Of a DNA stretch of 40,736 bases, positions 18,107-26,010 are shown one piece after another. The notes under the pieces were generated by a model. The model saw only the letters and a program-made list of their open reading frames with translations. It made no database searches and had not been told where the DNA came from. The DNA comes from an uncultured Haliea sp. GTDB lineage: Bacteria > Pseudomonadota > Gammaproteobacteria > Pseudomonadales > Halieaceae. The translations under genes were made by a program, and so were the position numbers. Where the stretch lies: NCBI GenBank assembly GCA_913061115.1, contig CAJXTK010000007.1, positions 1-40,736 of the forward strand, in the 5' to 3' direction. Numbering within the stretch: position 1 is the first letter of the stretch; every line of letters begins with the position of its first letter.

Positions 18107-19258
18107 ATGGATTTTAATTTAAGTGAAGAACAAACCCTCATCCGTGACAGCATTGCTCGCTTCGTGTCAGAGAATTATGCATTCGATCAGCGCAATGCCG
18201 TTGTCGCCATGGAGCACGGCTTCAGCGCAGAGCACTGGCAACAGTTTGCAGAGTTGGGCTGGCTGTCGATTCCGTTTGCCGAGGAGCATGGTGGCTTTGG
18301 CGGAGGGCCGGTCGATACGATGGTCATTATGCAGGAGTTCGGTCGCGGTCTTGTGGCAGAGCCCTATTTGGCCACGGTCATGCTGTTTGGCGGATTGCTG
18401 CAGGCAGGAGCAAGCGAACAGGTGCGCGAAAACTATATCCCGCAGATTATTGCAGGGGAGTTACAGGGCGCGTTCGCTTATCTTGAACGCCAGAGCCGTT
18501 ACGAGATGACTGACGTCGTCACACGCGCTGACAAGGACGGTGAGCAATGGGTATTAAACGGTGAAAAAACGGTCGTTCTCAATGGCGGCGCAGCGGACAA
18601 ATTCATCGTACTGGCTCGCAACGCTGGAGAGCAGTCTGAAGAGGCCGGACTCACCTTGTTTTTGGTAGACGCTTCCAGCACCGGCGTGCAGCGAACCGTG
18701 TACCGAATGACGGACGGCCAGGAAGCCGCCACACTCTCGTTCAAGGATGTTCAGGTCGAAGCCGTCATTGGAGCAGTCGGTGATGGCTATGCTTTGATGA
18801 CCCCTATCGTTGACGATGCGCGCCTGGCTATCTGTGCGAATGCGCTGGGAGCGATGGAAGCCCTGAACGAAAAAACGCTTGAATATTGTAAAACACGCGA
18901 GCAATTTGGTGTCGCCATTGGCTCTTTCCAAGCGTTGCAGCACCGTATGGTGGATATGTTCGGTGCCTGTGAGAACGTCAAATCGCTCTTGCTACGCGCA
19001 GTCTGTGCAGCGCAGGATGATGATGTCGATGCGCGGCGCAGCTTGTTAGCGCTGAAGGTGATGGCCGGTCGTGCAGGAAGACTGATTGGCGGTGAAGCCA
19101 TCCAATTACATGGCGGTATGGGTATGACGGATGAGTTATCGATAGGCTTCTTCGTAAAACGCTTGATGATTATCAACAGCCTCTTTGGCGATGCAGATTA
19201 TCATCAGCAGCTGTTTGCGGCACTGGTCAATACACCTGCCTCTAGCGCTGCTGCTTGA
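18107..19258 (+). CDS. Acyl-CoA dehydrogenase, second of a pair
   Basis: The 383-residue protein starts with MDFNLSEEQTLIRDSIARF and has WLSIPFAEEHGGFGGG, GEKTVVLNGGAADKFIVLAR in the middle domain, CKTREQFGVAIGSFQALQHRMVDM and LHGGMGMTDELSIGFFVKR in the C-terminal domain. After that, where MCAD has its catalytic Glu motif, the sequence reads INSLFGDADYH with no YEGT-like element. The usual SEPGAGSD strand is replaced by AYLERQSRYEM. These departures suggest a non-catalytic or half-site subunit that pairs with the upstream dehydrogenase, 10 bases away. Such pairs form alpha2beta2 enzymes acting on bulky CoA thioesters. Confidence 0.9.
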   Translation: MDFNLSEEQTLIRDSIARFVSENYAFDQRNAVVAMEHGFSAEHWQQFAELGWLSIPFAEEHGGFGGGPVDTMVIMQEFGRGLVAEPYLATVMLFGGLLQAGASEQVRENYIPQIIAGELQGAFAYLERQSRYEMTDVVTRADKDGEQWVLNGEKTVVLNGGAADKFIVLARNAGEQSEEAGLTLFLVDASSTGVQRTVYRMTDGQEAATLSFKDVQVEAVIGAVGDGYALMTPIVDDARLAICANALGAMEALNEKTLEYCKTREQFGVAIGSFQALQHRMVDMFGACENVKSLLLRAVCAAQDDDVDARRSLLALKVMAGRAGRLIGGEAIQLHGGMGMTDELSIGFFVKRLMIINSLFGDADYHQQLFAALVNTPASSAAA

Positions 19259-19462
19259 GCGCTAAACCGTTCTTCACCCAGACAATGGTGGGGAGCGGGC
19301 ATGCACCTTCTATTTCTCGGTCACCGAGCAAACGTTACCCTGTCTATCTTCAGAGGGAGCCATCAGGTGTTCTCCACTAGGTGTCGACTGCGAAAGGCAC
19401 CTGCATTCATCGGTTTGAATAAAGTTTCATAGCCGGGTTAACTGGATGTTCCGTAAGGCCCT

Positions 19463-20242
19463 CTAGGCTGCTCCAGACAACTTTTGAAATAATCGGTTCA
19501 TGCCACTGATCCAGCGATTGTAGTCCGCGGTTTTACGCTGCATGTACGTTTTCACTTCTTCATGCGTGAGGATAAGAAAGTCTTCTCGCTGCAGGTGTTC
19601 AACCACGATATCCGCGAGTTGTGCAGGCTCCATCATCCCATCCCCGCTAGCAGCCTTTGTGCCCTGATCATTCGCATCAGCCGTCATCGCGGTGCGAACC
19701 GCTTGCGGACACAATAAGGATACCTTGATACCTTGATGCGCATACGTCAGTGCCAGCCACTCGGAAAAGCCCACGGCGGCATGTTTGGTGACACCGTACG
19801 CGGCTCCACCGATCTGATTGAGCAGGCCGGCGGCAGACGCTGTGTTGAGAAAATAGCCGTGACCGCGCTCGAGCATGCGCGGTACCAGATAGCGCGCGGC
19901 ATAAACATGGGACATAACATTCACATTCCAACAGAGTTCCCACTCGGCGTTCGCTGATTGCTCGCTAGCACCTGCCGCGACGCCCGCATTACTGCAAAAC
20001 AGATCGATGGGGCCTATGGTGTTTTCGGTATCCTCGATAACGCGTCGCACATCGTCCTCCTTAGCGACGTCTGCAGACATGGCGACACACCCCAATTCTG
20101 CCGCGGTTTTTTTCGCCGTGTCGGCGTTGATGTCTACGCCAACGACGGTTTTAGCGCCCTCCGCAATAAACTTTTCTACCAGGGCTTTACCGATACCGCT
20201 GCCGGCGCCTGTAACAACGATTATTTTGTCCTTGATCTCCAT
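19463..20242 (-). CDS. Short-chain dehydrogenase/reductase (SDR)
   Basis: The 259-residue classical SDR has the NAD(P)-binding TGAGSGIG at residues 11-18, Asp37 in VGVDIN, which favours NAD(H), SNAG at 84-87 and the catalytic Ser136, Tyr149 and Lys153 (YGVTK). It would oxidise a secondary alcohol or reduce a ketone. It is convergent with the acyl-CoA dehydrogenase pair, with about 200 bases between, and divergent from the NMO-like gene at 20555. Which hydroxy compound it uses is not visible. Confidence 0.92.
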   Translation of the reverse strand: MEIKDKIIVVTGAGSGIGKALVEKFIAEGAKTVVGVDINADTAKKTAAELGCVAMSADVAKEDDVRRVIEDTENTIGPIDLFCSNAGVAAGASEQSANAEWELCWNVNVMSHVYAARYLVPRMLERGHGYFLNTASAAGLLNQIGGAAYGVTKHAAVGFSEWLALTYAHQGIKVSLLCPQAVRTAMTADANDQGTKAASGDGMMEPAQLADIVVEHLQREDFLILTHEEVKTYMQRKTADYNRWISGMNRLFQKLSGAA

Positions 20243-20316
20243 CTAGAATGCTCCACTGTGTGATGGTTGGAAATACGATATTCATACATAACGCGGGTGT
20301 TGTCAGAAAAACCGAG

Positions 20317-20334
20317 TTGAGATCATAGTCTCAA
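20317..20334. repeat. Inverted repeat with six-base arms
   Basis: TTGAGA and TCTCAA are separated by six bases. It lies about 75 bases upstream of the SDR start. It could be an operator or chance. Confidence 0.25.
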
Positions 20335-20377
20335 TATCCCACGACCCATGAAATCGATCATTTAGCTTTGGTCCAAG

Positions 20378-20392
20378 CGCGATAGTATCGCG
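20378..20392. promoter_or_regulatory. Perfect 15-base palindrome, possible operator
   Basis: CGCGATA-G-TATCGCG has seven-base arms around one base, in the middle of the SDR/NMO divergent region. The binding protein is unknown. Confidence 0.35.
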
Positions 20393-20456
20393 GATCATCT
20401 ACTTCTCGGTGACCACCATTCGTCGTATTTATGTCGAATTAAGACTTGCGAGAATT

Positions 20457-20488
20457 ACATAATGGCACATACTGTGTCAATATTATGT
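20457..20488. promoter_or_regulatory. Interrupted palindrome upstream of the second NMO-like gene
   Basis: Outer arms ACATAAT and ATTATGT flank an inner imperfect repeat GGCACA-TAC-TGTGTC (one mismatch). It lies about 65 bases before the start at 20555, where an operator or promoter is expected. The nine-base ATATTATGT at its right end recurs (in either orientation) at 22.7 and 23.3 kb. Confidence 0.35.
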
Positions 20489-20554
20489 CGACGTTACAGC
20501 GCTGCCGAGTAACTAGGCGACGAAACCTAAACCCATTGAGAGAGCAAGACCGCC

Positions 20555-21502
20555 ATGAAACAAGCCGCGATAAAAAACCGCATCACCGAAATGACGGGCA
20601 CCGCCTATCCGATCATTCAGGCCCCCATGGGCTGGATCGCGCGCGCGCAGTTGGCTTCTGCTGTGAGTAATGCGGGCGGCATGGGCATTATCGAAACATC
20701 TTCGGGTGAACTGGACAATATTAAGGGGGAGGTCGCCAAGATGCGTGAGCTGACCGACAAACCCTTTGGCATGAACGTAGCCCTGTCCTATGTGAAAGGC
20801 AGCAATATCATCGATTTCGTTATCGAGCAGGGCATCAAGTTTGTCACCACATCGTCTGGCAGTCCTGCCGTATGCACCGAGGCATTTCAGGCGGCGGGGA
20901 TCAAGGTGTTTCACGTCATCCCGACATTGGAGATGGCGATAAAGGCACTTGATGCTGGTGTAGACGGACTGATCGTTGAGGGTGGGGAGGGCGGTGGTTT
21001 TAAAAACCCCAGTCCCGTTTCAACGATGGTGTTATTGCCTATGATCCGTGCGTATACCGACGTACCTATTATTGCCGCAGGAGGCATCTGCGATGGGATA
21101 TCGATGGCGGGTGCATTCGCTATGGGTGCTGAGGGCGTTCAGATGGGGACACGTATGTTGTCCTGTTTAGAATCCCCAGTACACGACAACTGGAAACAGG
21201 CGGTGATTCAGGCCAAGGCAACAGACACCGTTTTTCTGAATCAGCAGGCACGGCCTGCTCTGAGAGCATTGCGCACGGAGCGAACCACGGCTCTGGCGCT
21301 GCTGGGGCAGTTTAATGTGATGGAGCATATGGCCAATCTATCTGAATTATATTTTGGCGGAGATATGGAGGCGGCTATTCCCTTGTCGGGTGAGGTCGCT
21401 GGGCGTATTGAATCGGTGAAGAGTGTCCAAGAAATTATCGATGAGACCGTGTCAGAATTTCGGGACATTATGCAGGAGCTGGCGGGGCGATATGTGACAT
21501 AA
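20555..21502 (+). CDS. NMO/2-nitropropane dioxygenase-like flavoprotein lacking the catalytic His
   Basis: The 315-residue FMN TIM barrel is homologous to nitronate monooxygenase and FabK-type enoyl reductases (PIIQAPMGWIARAQLASAVSNAGGMG, KPFGMNVALSY, VPIIAAGGICDG, GAEGVQMGTRML). The active-site loop reads EGGEGGGFKNP: the position of the catalytic His (149 in the paralogue at 11847, same numbering) is Phe. It is therefore unlikely to be a standard class I nitronate monooxygenase and may be a reductase or act on another substrate. It stands alone on the plus strand, divergent from the SDR and convergent with the LLM gene at 21533 (30 bases between stops). Confidence 0.85.
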   Translation: MKQAAIKNRITEMTGTAYPIIQAPMGWIARAQLASAVSNAGGMGIIETSSGELDNIKGEVAKMRELTDKPFGMNVALSYVKGSNIIDFVIEQGIKFVTTSSGSPAVCTEAFQAAGIKVFHVIPTLEMAIKALDAGVDGLIVEGGEGGGFKNPSPVSTMVLLPMIRAYTDVPIIAAGGICDGISMAGAFAMGAEGVQMGTRMLSCLESPVHDNWKQAVIQAKATDTVFLNQQARPALRALRTERTTALALLGQFNVMEHMANLSELYFGGDMEAAIPLSGEVAGRIESVKSVQEIIDETVSEFRDIMQELAGRYVT

Positions 21503-21532
21503 CCACAGGGCTTGGTCATTGCGCCTGACACA

Positions 21533-22582
21533 CTAAAGTAATTCTTCGGCCATCAATTTTAGCGCTTCCGGCTGCGAAGACGTGATTAGCATCATATCGA
21601 GTGAGCCGCGCTGCTCAGCCTCTCTCCACATGCTAAGACGCTCTCGAATGCGCGCTGGCGGACCAATGAGGTTGGTCAGGTCAATGAGATCAGCGGGCAC
21701 GGCTGAGGCTGCTTTGTCTTTTTCACCGGCCAGATACAACGCTTGAATCTGGTCTACTTCATCGGCATAGCCCATTCGCTTAGCAAACTCTGCATAGAAA
21801 TTTTTTCCTTTGGAGCCCATGCCACCCAGCTGTCTAGCGAGGGTCGGCTTCATCATTGCCTGCACCTCAGAGACATCATCGTGCACGATAACACTCACAA
21901 AAGTGCTAACCGTAAATTCCTCACGCGTGCAGCGTGCTTCATCTTTGGCAAAGCCATCGGCGAGGTGACGATCCACAATGTCCTGCGTTGCATTGGGGTC
22001 GATGAAAGATAACAACACACCATCAGCAATCTCGGCCGCCAGACGCAAGCCGCCAGGACTAATGGAGGCAAGGACTATTGGCTGATCGGCATTAGGGTGG
22101 GCGACGCTCTTAAGCGGTTTACCCGCGCCCGTAGTATTGGAGCCAGTTAGAGGCAGCTGATAATGGAAGCCGTCATGCTGCAGCGGTTCTTTTCGTTCCA
22201 GTATTTTGCGAATGATGGCGACGTACTCGCGTGTACGTTCAAGCGGGCGGTTATAGGCAACGCCATGCCAGCCCTCAGCGACCTGTGGACCTGAACTGCC
22301 AAGACCGAGAATGAAGCGCCCCTGGGAGAGTGCATCGAGTCCGATCGCCGTCATTGCCGCGGAGGCGGGTGATCGCGCAGGGATCTGCATAATGGCTGTA
22401 CCGACTTTTATTTTTGATGTGTGCGCCGCCAGCCAAGTCGCACTCGTCACAGCGTCACAGCCATAAGCTTCTGCTGCCCACACGGAATGAAAACCAAGGT
22501 CTTCAGCTAAGCGCACCGCATCAAGGTCAATCGTTGGATTAGCGCTAAACGCCGTTTGAATCAGTCCTAGCCCCAGTTTCAT
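21533..22582 (-). CDS. LLM-class (luciferase-like) flavin/F420-dependent oxidoreductase, second copy
   Basis: The 349-residue luciferase-like TIM barrel starts MKLGLGLIQTAFSANPTIDL, followed by AEDLGFHSVWAAEAYGCDAV, KVGTAIMQIPARSPASAAMTA, LDALSQGRFILGLGSSGPQVAEGWHG and PIVLASISPGGLRLAAEIADGVL. The block ARSPASAAMTA with SQGRFILGLG is typical of F420-dependent members of the family, although the actual cofactor is not proven. The ATG at 22582 is chosen because AGGAAG lies upstream and the first barrel strand begins there; a frame open to 22681 adds 33 residues without family similarity. It is not closely similar to the LLM gene at 10961. Confidence 0.88.
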   Translation of the reverse strand: MKLGLGLIQTAFSANPTIDLDAVRLAEDLGFHSVWAAEAYGCDAVTSATWLAAHTSKIKVGTAIMQIPARSPASAAMTAIGLDALSQGRFILGLGSSGPQVAEGWHGVAYNRPLERTREYVAIIRKILERKEPLQHDGFHYQLPLTGSNTTGAGKPLKSVAHPNADQPIVLASISPGGLRLAAEIADGVLLSFIDPNATQDIVDRHLADGFAKDEARCTREEFTVSTFVSVIVHDDVSEVQAMMKPTLARQLGGMGSKGKNFYAEFAKRMGYADEVDQIQALYLAGEKDKAASAVPADLIDLTNLIGPPARIRERLSMWREAEQRGSLDMMLITSSQPEALKLMAEELL

Positions 22583-22731
22583 GCAATCTTCCTGTATCCA
22601 CAATTTTCGATGGCCCCCGGTTAGGGGTGATGTCGTCAGTACGCGATGACGCTTTGTAACTTCTATCGGTTCTAGAGGCAAGGGTTCTTTGAAGGGCGGT
22701 GCCTGTGCGTAAGTATGTGTGTTATTGTCTT

Positions 22732-22752
22732 ATTTAACATAATATATATTAT
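22732..22752. repeat. AT-rich palindrome; left copy of an inverted 14-mer
   Basis: The 14-mer ATTTAACATAATAT (22732-22745) recurs in inverted orientation at 23329-23342. Overlapping it, ATAATATATATTAT (22739-22752) is a perfect 14-base palindrome. It lies about 150 bases upstream of the LLM start at 22582, so it may be a promoter or operator element. Confidence 0.4.
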
Positions 22753-22814
22753 ACGCATAAAGAATAACCTTAGCGGAGCGCGGATCTGCCTCATTGAATA
22801 GACGTTTCTGCGCC

Positions 22815-22835
22815 TTTAGCGTTGTTTTTAGCGTT
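22815..22835 (+). repeat. Short tandem repeat, 12-base unit
   Basis: TTTAGCGTT occurs twice, 12 bases apart, separated by GTT. Only one and three-quarter units are present; it could be chance. Confidence 0.35.
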
Positions 22836-23328
22836 CTAGACTTAACCAGTACGCCTGACCTGACGTCCAGCCGCCTGCTATATGAAAACTGACAGGTGTT
22901 ACGCCACAATGCGCGCTCAGGTGAACTTTATGACGCGCTGCTACGCGCATAGTTTTGTGTTTGGCCATGCCCAACCCTAGCTTACGAGCGCTGCTACACG
23001 TCAAATGTGACAAAAAACCGAGCATATCGCTTCATCCGCCCGAACAGCTGTTCGTTGCGATCGCGCATCAATACTGCTGACCGAAGTAATCTTATGGCTG
23101 AGGCTAAGCCTAACGCGCAAGCGGCAACACAGTATCTCAATGTGCCTTTTCGCATTAGGCAATCTGCACAGAGCAGTCCTCGGGCTTTAGGTTCCAAAGA
23201 TCAGGATCTGTCCATTCCCCGTGATGTGCTGACGGCGGATTGCAAGCTAGTCGTTACCAGGCTAACGCACTCAAGATGTTCGCCCTGCTTATGGCTACAG
23301 AATACACATCTGAGGCTTAAGAATAATA

Positions 23329-23342
23329 ATATTATGTTAAAT
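23329..23342. repeat. Right copy of the inverted AT-rich 14-mer
   Basis: ATATTATGTTAAAT is the exact reverse complement of 22732-22745, about 600 bases away, and is preceded by further AT-rich sequence that keeps resembling the left copy with a small gap. No gene start is nearby, so a promoter role is less likely here than for the left copy. Confidence 0.35.
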
Positions 23343-23535
23343 GGAGGCTCAGCAGGCTTGTTGTGCATACTGTTGCAATTGCGCCGGTTTCGTCGAAGTA
23401 GTCCATTTTGGAGGCCGAGAAGGCACTCGGACTCATGCAGAAGATGACACAACCTAATGTGCCCTACCCTTTGATGTCATCCTTTAGCGTGAATTTCAAC
23501 CCATCAAGCCATACAGACGCTTTGCGCCGGCAATA

Positions 23536-24702
23536 CTAATCAGAAATCGGCCAGCGTCCAGCAGAGGTATAAAATGCAAAACGCTTCTCAATCATTTCAC
23601 GCGTCAGACCAAATTCCGCCAGATTGTATTCATGCTTACCGTGTTTGCCTTTAGGATTAGCGTCGACGTGAGCCTGCATAGCTGCGCGGGACTCATCACT
23701 CATCGATAGACCAAAAGCCTCATAAACGCGCTCTACAACGGCCATTGGTTGATTGACAAAATCACCCTGTGAACAATCCACGAAAATCTCTTCAGGTAGA
23801 ATCTCGCGCTGCGCTAACCCCTTCTCTAGTGAACTGGCATACCACTCCATCACAGCGACGCCAATCTCACCTGAGTCGAGATGACTAAAGTCACCAGCGT
23901 ACATAGCCATTATTAGCTTGTTCATGCTGTTAATCGACGGCACAACTGCGACGGGGTCTCGATGACACCAAATAAAACGTGCATCAGGGAACACTTTCAT
24001 AATGGCGTCGATACCTAACATATGCGCCGGCGCCTTGAGCATCCATTGCGCACCAGGGTTGCGCCAGTTGAGCATCTGCATCTGACGTTTCTGGTAGGCG
24101 TAAAGCGGCTCTAGATCTTGCTTGAGCAGCCAGCTTCGATAAGGCTCTAGCATGATCTCAAATCCGAGCTGCACACCCCCTAATGTATAGGCATGCAAAA
24201 GCACGCACTCTTCCGGAGTATCGGCATCAATGTAATGCATCTTGGCAAAATCGGAATTTCGGGTCTGCTCTAACGCCTTGACTAAATAAGGATAGCGCGG
24301 ATCCTCCTGTCCAGGCTCGCTATCGGGCCACGGTTCAGGGAACTGTGCTTCCCACTGCAGTAGGCCTCGATTATCAGGGGCGGCTACCAAGAGGTTGAGC
24401 AGTGCTGACGTGCCAGAGCGAGGCAGACCGGTAACAAAAATCGGAGCCTTTATCGTTTGTTCTGCAATTTCAGGAATAGTCTTAAAGGCATGCTCACTCT
24501 TCAGTCGCGTGGCCAGCAGCATTACTAGCCGATCGCGGCAACGCTGACGGCCCTCAGGGTCTTTCACGTTCAGATCGTAGGTTTGCAACAATACTCCCAG
24601 CCCCTCACGATAAGGCGGCTCACCGAAGTCGTCAAAACCTGTTTGACTCTTAGCCTCGGCAATTAATTCGTCTGCAACAAAACTGACAATCTGATCTGTC
24701 AT
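23536..24702 (-). CDS. PAPS-dependent sulfotransferase family protein
   Basis: The 388-residue protein has the two cofactor sites of the sulfotransferase fold: the 5'-phosphosulfate loop IFVTGLPRSGTSALLNLL (GLPRSGT at residues 92-98) and the 3'-phosphate site FIWCHRDPVAVVPSINSM (246-256). It would transfer sulfate from PAPS to a hydroxyl group, releasing PAP; the acceptor is unknown. Some bacterial members of this family sit in lipid or steroid clusters without proven sulfotransfer. The start at 24702 is fixed by a 4-base ATGA overlap with the upstream DUF1214-like gene, which argues for tight translational coupling. Genes for PAPS synthesis (cysC, sat) lie about 13 kb upstream on the same strand. 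Confidence 0.88.
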   Translation of the reverse strand: MTDQIVSFVADELIAEAKSQTGFDDFGEPPYREGLGVLLQTYDLNVKDPEGRQRCRDRLVMLLATRLKSEHAFKTIPEIAEQTIKAPIFVTGLPRSGTSALLNLLVAAPDNRGLLQWEAQFPEPWPDSEPGQEDPRYPYLVKALEQTRNSDFAKMHYIDADTPEECVLLHAYTLGGVQLGFEIMLEPYRSWLLKQDLEPLYAYQKRQMQMLNWRNPGAQWMLKAPAHMLGIDAIMKVFPDARFIWCHRDPVAVVPSINSMNKLIMAMYAGDFSHLDSGEIGVAVMEWYASSLEKGLAQREILPEEIFVDCSQGDFVNQPMAVVERVYEAFGLSMSDESRAAMQAHVDANPKGKHGKHEYNLAEFGLTREMIEKRFAFYTSAGRWPISD

Positions 24703-25802
24703 TTTAGCTCCGCAAGTTTCGCCACGCGGGTTTTCAACAGGGGATGCTGTTGCGCCCCTATCCAACGCCAGCACATAGTGCCCATGGTGTGCCCTGCTGT
24801 TTCTATCCAGTTGGGCACACCAGGATCAGTATGCGAGACCACAAGGCGCACACTGCCATCACTTTCATAGTGTGCGGTATGCTTGTTGACGTGAATCGTA
24901 TGGTGTCGATAATCCAGTGACTCCATCCACCAATTATCCAACTGAAAGTTCCAAGTCTGACATTCGGGAATTTCTGGCGCCTCGATGATATAGACTTCAT
25001 CATCCGCTAATTGCCAGGCACTGTGGAAGTAAAAAATATTGGGATCACCGCCGATAGACTGGCAGTAGGCCTGATCTGCAGCAGGCAACTCGTTTAAGGT
25101 TGGCAGAAAACTTTCCGACCAGTTTTCAAAAAGATTCGCGGAACCTTTTACAAACATCACCGCGCCAAGTAGCCCTCGCTCCAGATTTTCTGCAGTCAGC
25201 GGTTTCGGACGATCGTCCTTCGCACCAATGCGTTCGATCTTCATAGCGGCGGGCACCTCATTCACCCTATCTTGAAATGTCTGACGCACGGTTATGGAGT
25301 TGGTGGCCTCCCCCATCGGCAACCAGTTCCCAGGTTGCTCTGTGCGACTAACGATAATCTCTAATTCACCGTTAGGCCCCAATTCCATCTGCCGCGCATC
25401 AATATGGCCAGTGACTTCCATAGTGCCGCCAGAGGCATATTTGTTGATGATCGTGCTGATGCCTAGATAGTCGACCGAACCCCGAAGGCCCGTTATCCGG
25501 TACTCATGGGCCGGGCTAACCGTTGCACTTTCATAGCGGTTGTCAGGGTTATCGGCGCCGAGTTTGATCGTTTCGTGAGCACCACAGCGCAGTTCTGGAA
25601 ACAGCGGGTCGCGGAATTCCAGAAAACTCTCTAGCCCGCCGCGCAGCAGTCGTGATAGATAGCGGTACCCTTCGGCCTGATTAAATGGATCCTGAGGCGC
25701 CTTAGCGCTGCGGATGATCTTGCCCGCATCCTTCAGTTCATCACAGAACTTATCCCAGGTCGTTCCATCGATCACTCTCTTTTCTGCATCTGACATCGAC
25801 AT
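24699..25802 (-). CDS. DUF1214-like protein coupled to the sulfotransferase
   Basis: The 367-residue protein resembles DUF1214-containing proteins often found next to sulfotransferase-family genes in lipid- and steroid-degrading bacteria; that resemblance is from memory of the family. Visible features: YRYLSRLLRGGLESFLEF near the N-terminus, a beta-rich middle (HEYRITGLRGSVDYLGIS), and a C-terminal part with CQTWNFQLDNWWMESLDYRHH and SHTDPGVPNWIETAGHTMGTMCWRW. No catalytic motif, signal peptide or membrane segment is evident. AGGAAG precedes the ATG at 25802. The function is unknown; the ATGA overlap with the sulfotransferase suggests the two proteins work together. Confidence 0.72.
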   Translation of the reverse strand: MSMSDAEKRVIDGTTWDKFCDELKDAGKIIRSAKAPQDPFNQAEGYRYLSRLLRGGLESFLEFRDPLFPELRCGAHETIKLGADNPDNRYESATVSPAHEYRITGLRGSVDYLGISTIINKYASGGTMEVTGHIDARQMELGPNGELEIIVSRTEQPGNWLPMGEATNSITVRQTFQDRVNEVPAAMKIERIGAKDDRPKPLTAENLERGLLGAVMFVKGSANLFENWSESFLPTLNELPAADQAYCQSIGGDPNIFYFHSAWQLADDEVYIIEAPEIPECQTWNFQLDNWWMESLDYRHHTIHVNKHTAHYESDGSVRLVVSHTDPGVPNWIETAGHTMGTMCWRWIGAQQHPLLKTRVAKLAELK

Positions 25803-26010
25803 ACGGTTTCTTCCTCGAGTTTGTTCAATTGTCTTTAGGCGTCAGTGATACCAAACGCCTAGACTTGAGGCAAGCGCCGCAGCAGTTGTCTGCCTAAGAA
25901 GCGCACTTGGGACACAGCGGGTCTATGACGTTAAACCAGGACCTGCTATTAAGCCGCGCAGGAGAAAACCCGTGCGGAGACTACGCTAGGCCACAGGCCC
26001 GTATGGCGCG

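Larger units (their letters stand above)
20243..20554. other. Divergent intergenic region SDR/NMO-like (312 bases)
   Basis: No gene is recognised. The region holds several inverted repeats (20317-20334, 20378-20392, 20457-20488), listed separately, and must contain promoters for both flanking genes. Confidence 0.65.
22583..23535. other. Gene-poor stretch of 953 bases
   Basis: Several short open frames exist on both strands (the longest 146 codons at 23007-23447, plus), but none looks like a known protein, none has a convincing ribosome-binding site, and they overlap one another. The stretch contains AT-rich palindromes near both ends (22732-22752 and 23329-23342), a 12-base tandem unit near 22815-22835, and otherwise no recognisable RNA or mobile element. 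It may be a decayed gene or insertion; the promoter of the LLM gene at 22582 must lie at its left end. Confidence 0.6.

Noticed and set aside
19259-19462. Rho-independent terminator between the convergent acyl-CoA dehydrogenase and SDR genes
   Set aside because: No stable GC-rich hairpin followed by a T-run could be found in the 204 bases.
22828-23025. 65-codon minus-strand frame, considered as a transposase remnant
   Set aside because: No transposase motif could be named; no flanking target duplication was seen.
23007-23447. 146-codon plus-strand open frame
   Set aside because: No recognisable domain, no clear ribosome-binding site, unusual composition, and it overlaps other meaningless frames on the opposite strand.
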